Positions 5,890 through 6,059 of a stretch of DNA of 6,059 nt are shown here, piece after piece; within the stretch, counting starts at the first letter, position 1, and each line of letters begins with the position of its first letter. The position numbers and the translations under genes are program-made. This DNA is from CAYFLR01 sp964343805 (GTDB taxonomy: Bacteria > Bdellovibrionota_B > Oligoflexia > CAYFLR01). Below the pieces are notes generated by a model. It made no database searches and had not been told where the DNA came from. It saw nothing but the letters and a program-made list of their open reading frames with translations. The stretch is taken from positions 1 through 6,059 of the forward strand of contig CAYFLR010000121.1 of assembly GCA_964343805.1 (NCBI GenBank), read 5' to 3'.

Positions 5890-6059
5890 GCGGACTGAAA
5901 ACTGGCTAATGATTTATTAACAACTTCTGAGACCGCTTTTAACCTAAAAAACGGCCTCAGAGTCCTTTAATAAGCTATTAATGGAGTATGAGGCCATTAA
6001 TGAAGGTAAAAGTGGCCTGAGAACTCGTTAATATTTTATCAACAGCATTTGGGGCCACA
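5890..6059. repeat. Tandem array of terminator-like palindromes, 61-bp period
   Basis: Degenerate direct repeats begin at 5895, 5956 and 6017, an exact 61-base period, and the last is cut by the window end. Identity by hand is about 52% between units 1 and 2, 60% between 2 and 3, and 70% between 1 and 3. Each contains an imperfect palindrome: 5890-5936 (GCGG...CCGC), 5953-5995 (GGCCTCA...TGAGGCC) and 6012-6058 (GTGGCC...GGCCAC), centred at 5913, 5974 and 6035. A-runs precede each on the plus strand (5885-5889, 5946-5951, 6008-6011). Read on the minus strand, every hairpin is therefore followed by a T-run, as in intrinsic terminators. Unit 1 also has TTTT on its plus-strand side. Confidence 0.7.

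Larger units (their letters stand above)
5218..6059. other. Long gene-poor, highly structured tract
   Basis: No intact coding region is convincing in these 842 bases on either strand. The tract holds a possible decayed reading frame, a long inverted repeat with internal hairpins, a hairpin with a T-run, and a tandem array of palindromes, each listed separately. GC-rich islands near 5500-5560 and 5805-5870 stand out from the AT-rich surroundings, as expected for structured RNA or terminators. No tRNA T-loop signature is visible. Confidence 0.6.

Noticed and set aside
5890..6059. CRISPR array
   Set aside because: Units share only about 50-70% identity, and the conserved part is as long as the palindromes with 16-base spacers between them. 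CRISPR repeats are near-identical with longer unique spacers, and no cas gene is present.
5809..6059. Integron attC sites or type III toxin-antitoxin RNA repeats
   Set aside because: No GTTRRRY/RYYYAAC core pair is placed as in attC, and the repeats are longer and far more diverged than ToxI-type repeats, with no toxin gene visible.

Overview
The window is AT-rich bacterial DNA, probably from a Gram-negative organism: two of the three proteins carry lipoprotein signal peptides, and one fuses a trypsin-like protease to a lipid anchor. The low GC, a relaxed lipobox (L-L-T-C) and the lineage-specific look of the proteins would suit a Bdellovibrionota-type bacterium. That placement is an inference; no marker gene is present.

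Left two-thirds (50-4048, minus strand): a two-gene operon. The upstream gene encodes an 895-residue predicted lipoprotein with an N-terminal S1 (trypsin/Deg-like) protease domain that has an intact His-Asp-Ser triad. An in-frame tandem array of six GNEASEIG octapeptides follows, then about 480 residues that I do not recognise. Twelve bases downstream a TTG-started gene encodes a 432-residue cytoplasmic TPR-like helical repeat protein. The pair suggests an exported protease with a cytoplasmic scaffold partner; this is a guess from the arrangement.

Centre (4049-4392): a divergent intergenic region with a plausible promoter, and a strong Shine-Dalgarno that moves the start of the rightward gene to 4393.

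Right (4393-5217, plus strand): a 274-residue predicted lipoprotein with an unusual Gly-rich hydrophobic stretch in its middle.

Right end (5218-6059): no convincing intact gene, but dense nucleic-acid structure: a possible decayed reading frame (5257-5480); a 25-bp near-perfect inverted repeat enclosing about 190 bases with an internal GC-rich hairpin (5367-5609); a large-loop inverted repeat ending in eight T (5703-5776); a nested hairpin (5809-5853); and a degenerate tandem array with an exact 61-bp period (5890-6059, running off the window). Each array unit is a 43-47 bp imperfect palindrome with an A-run just before it, so on the minus strand the units read as successive terminator-like hairpins. 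This structured non-coding tract is the most unusual part of the window.
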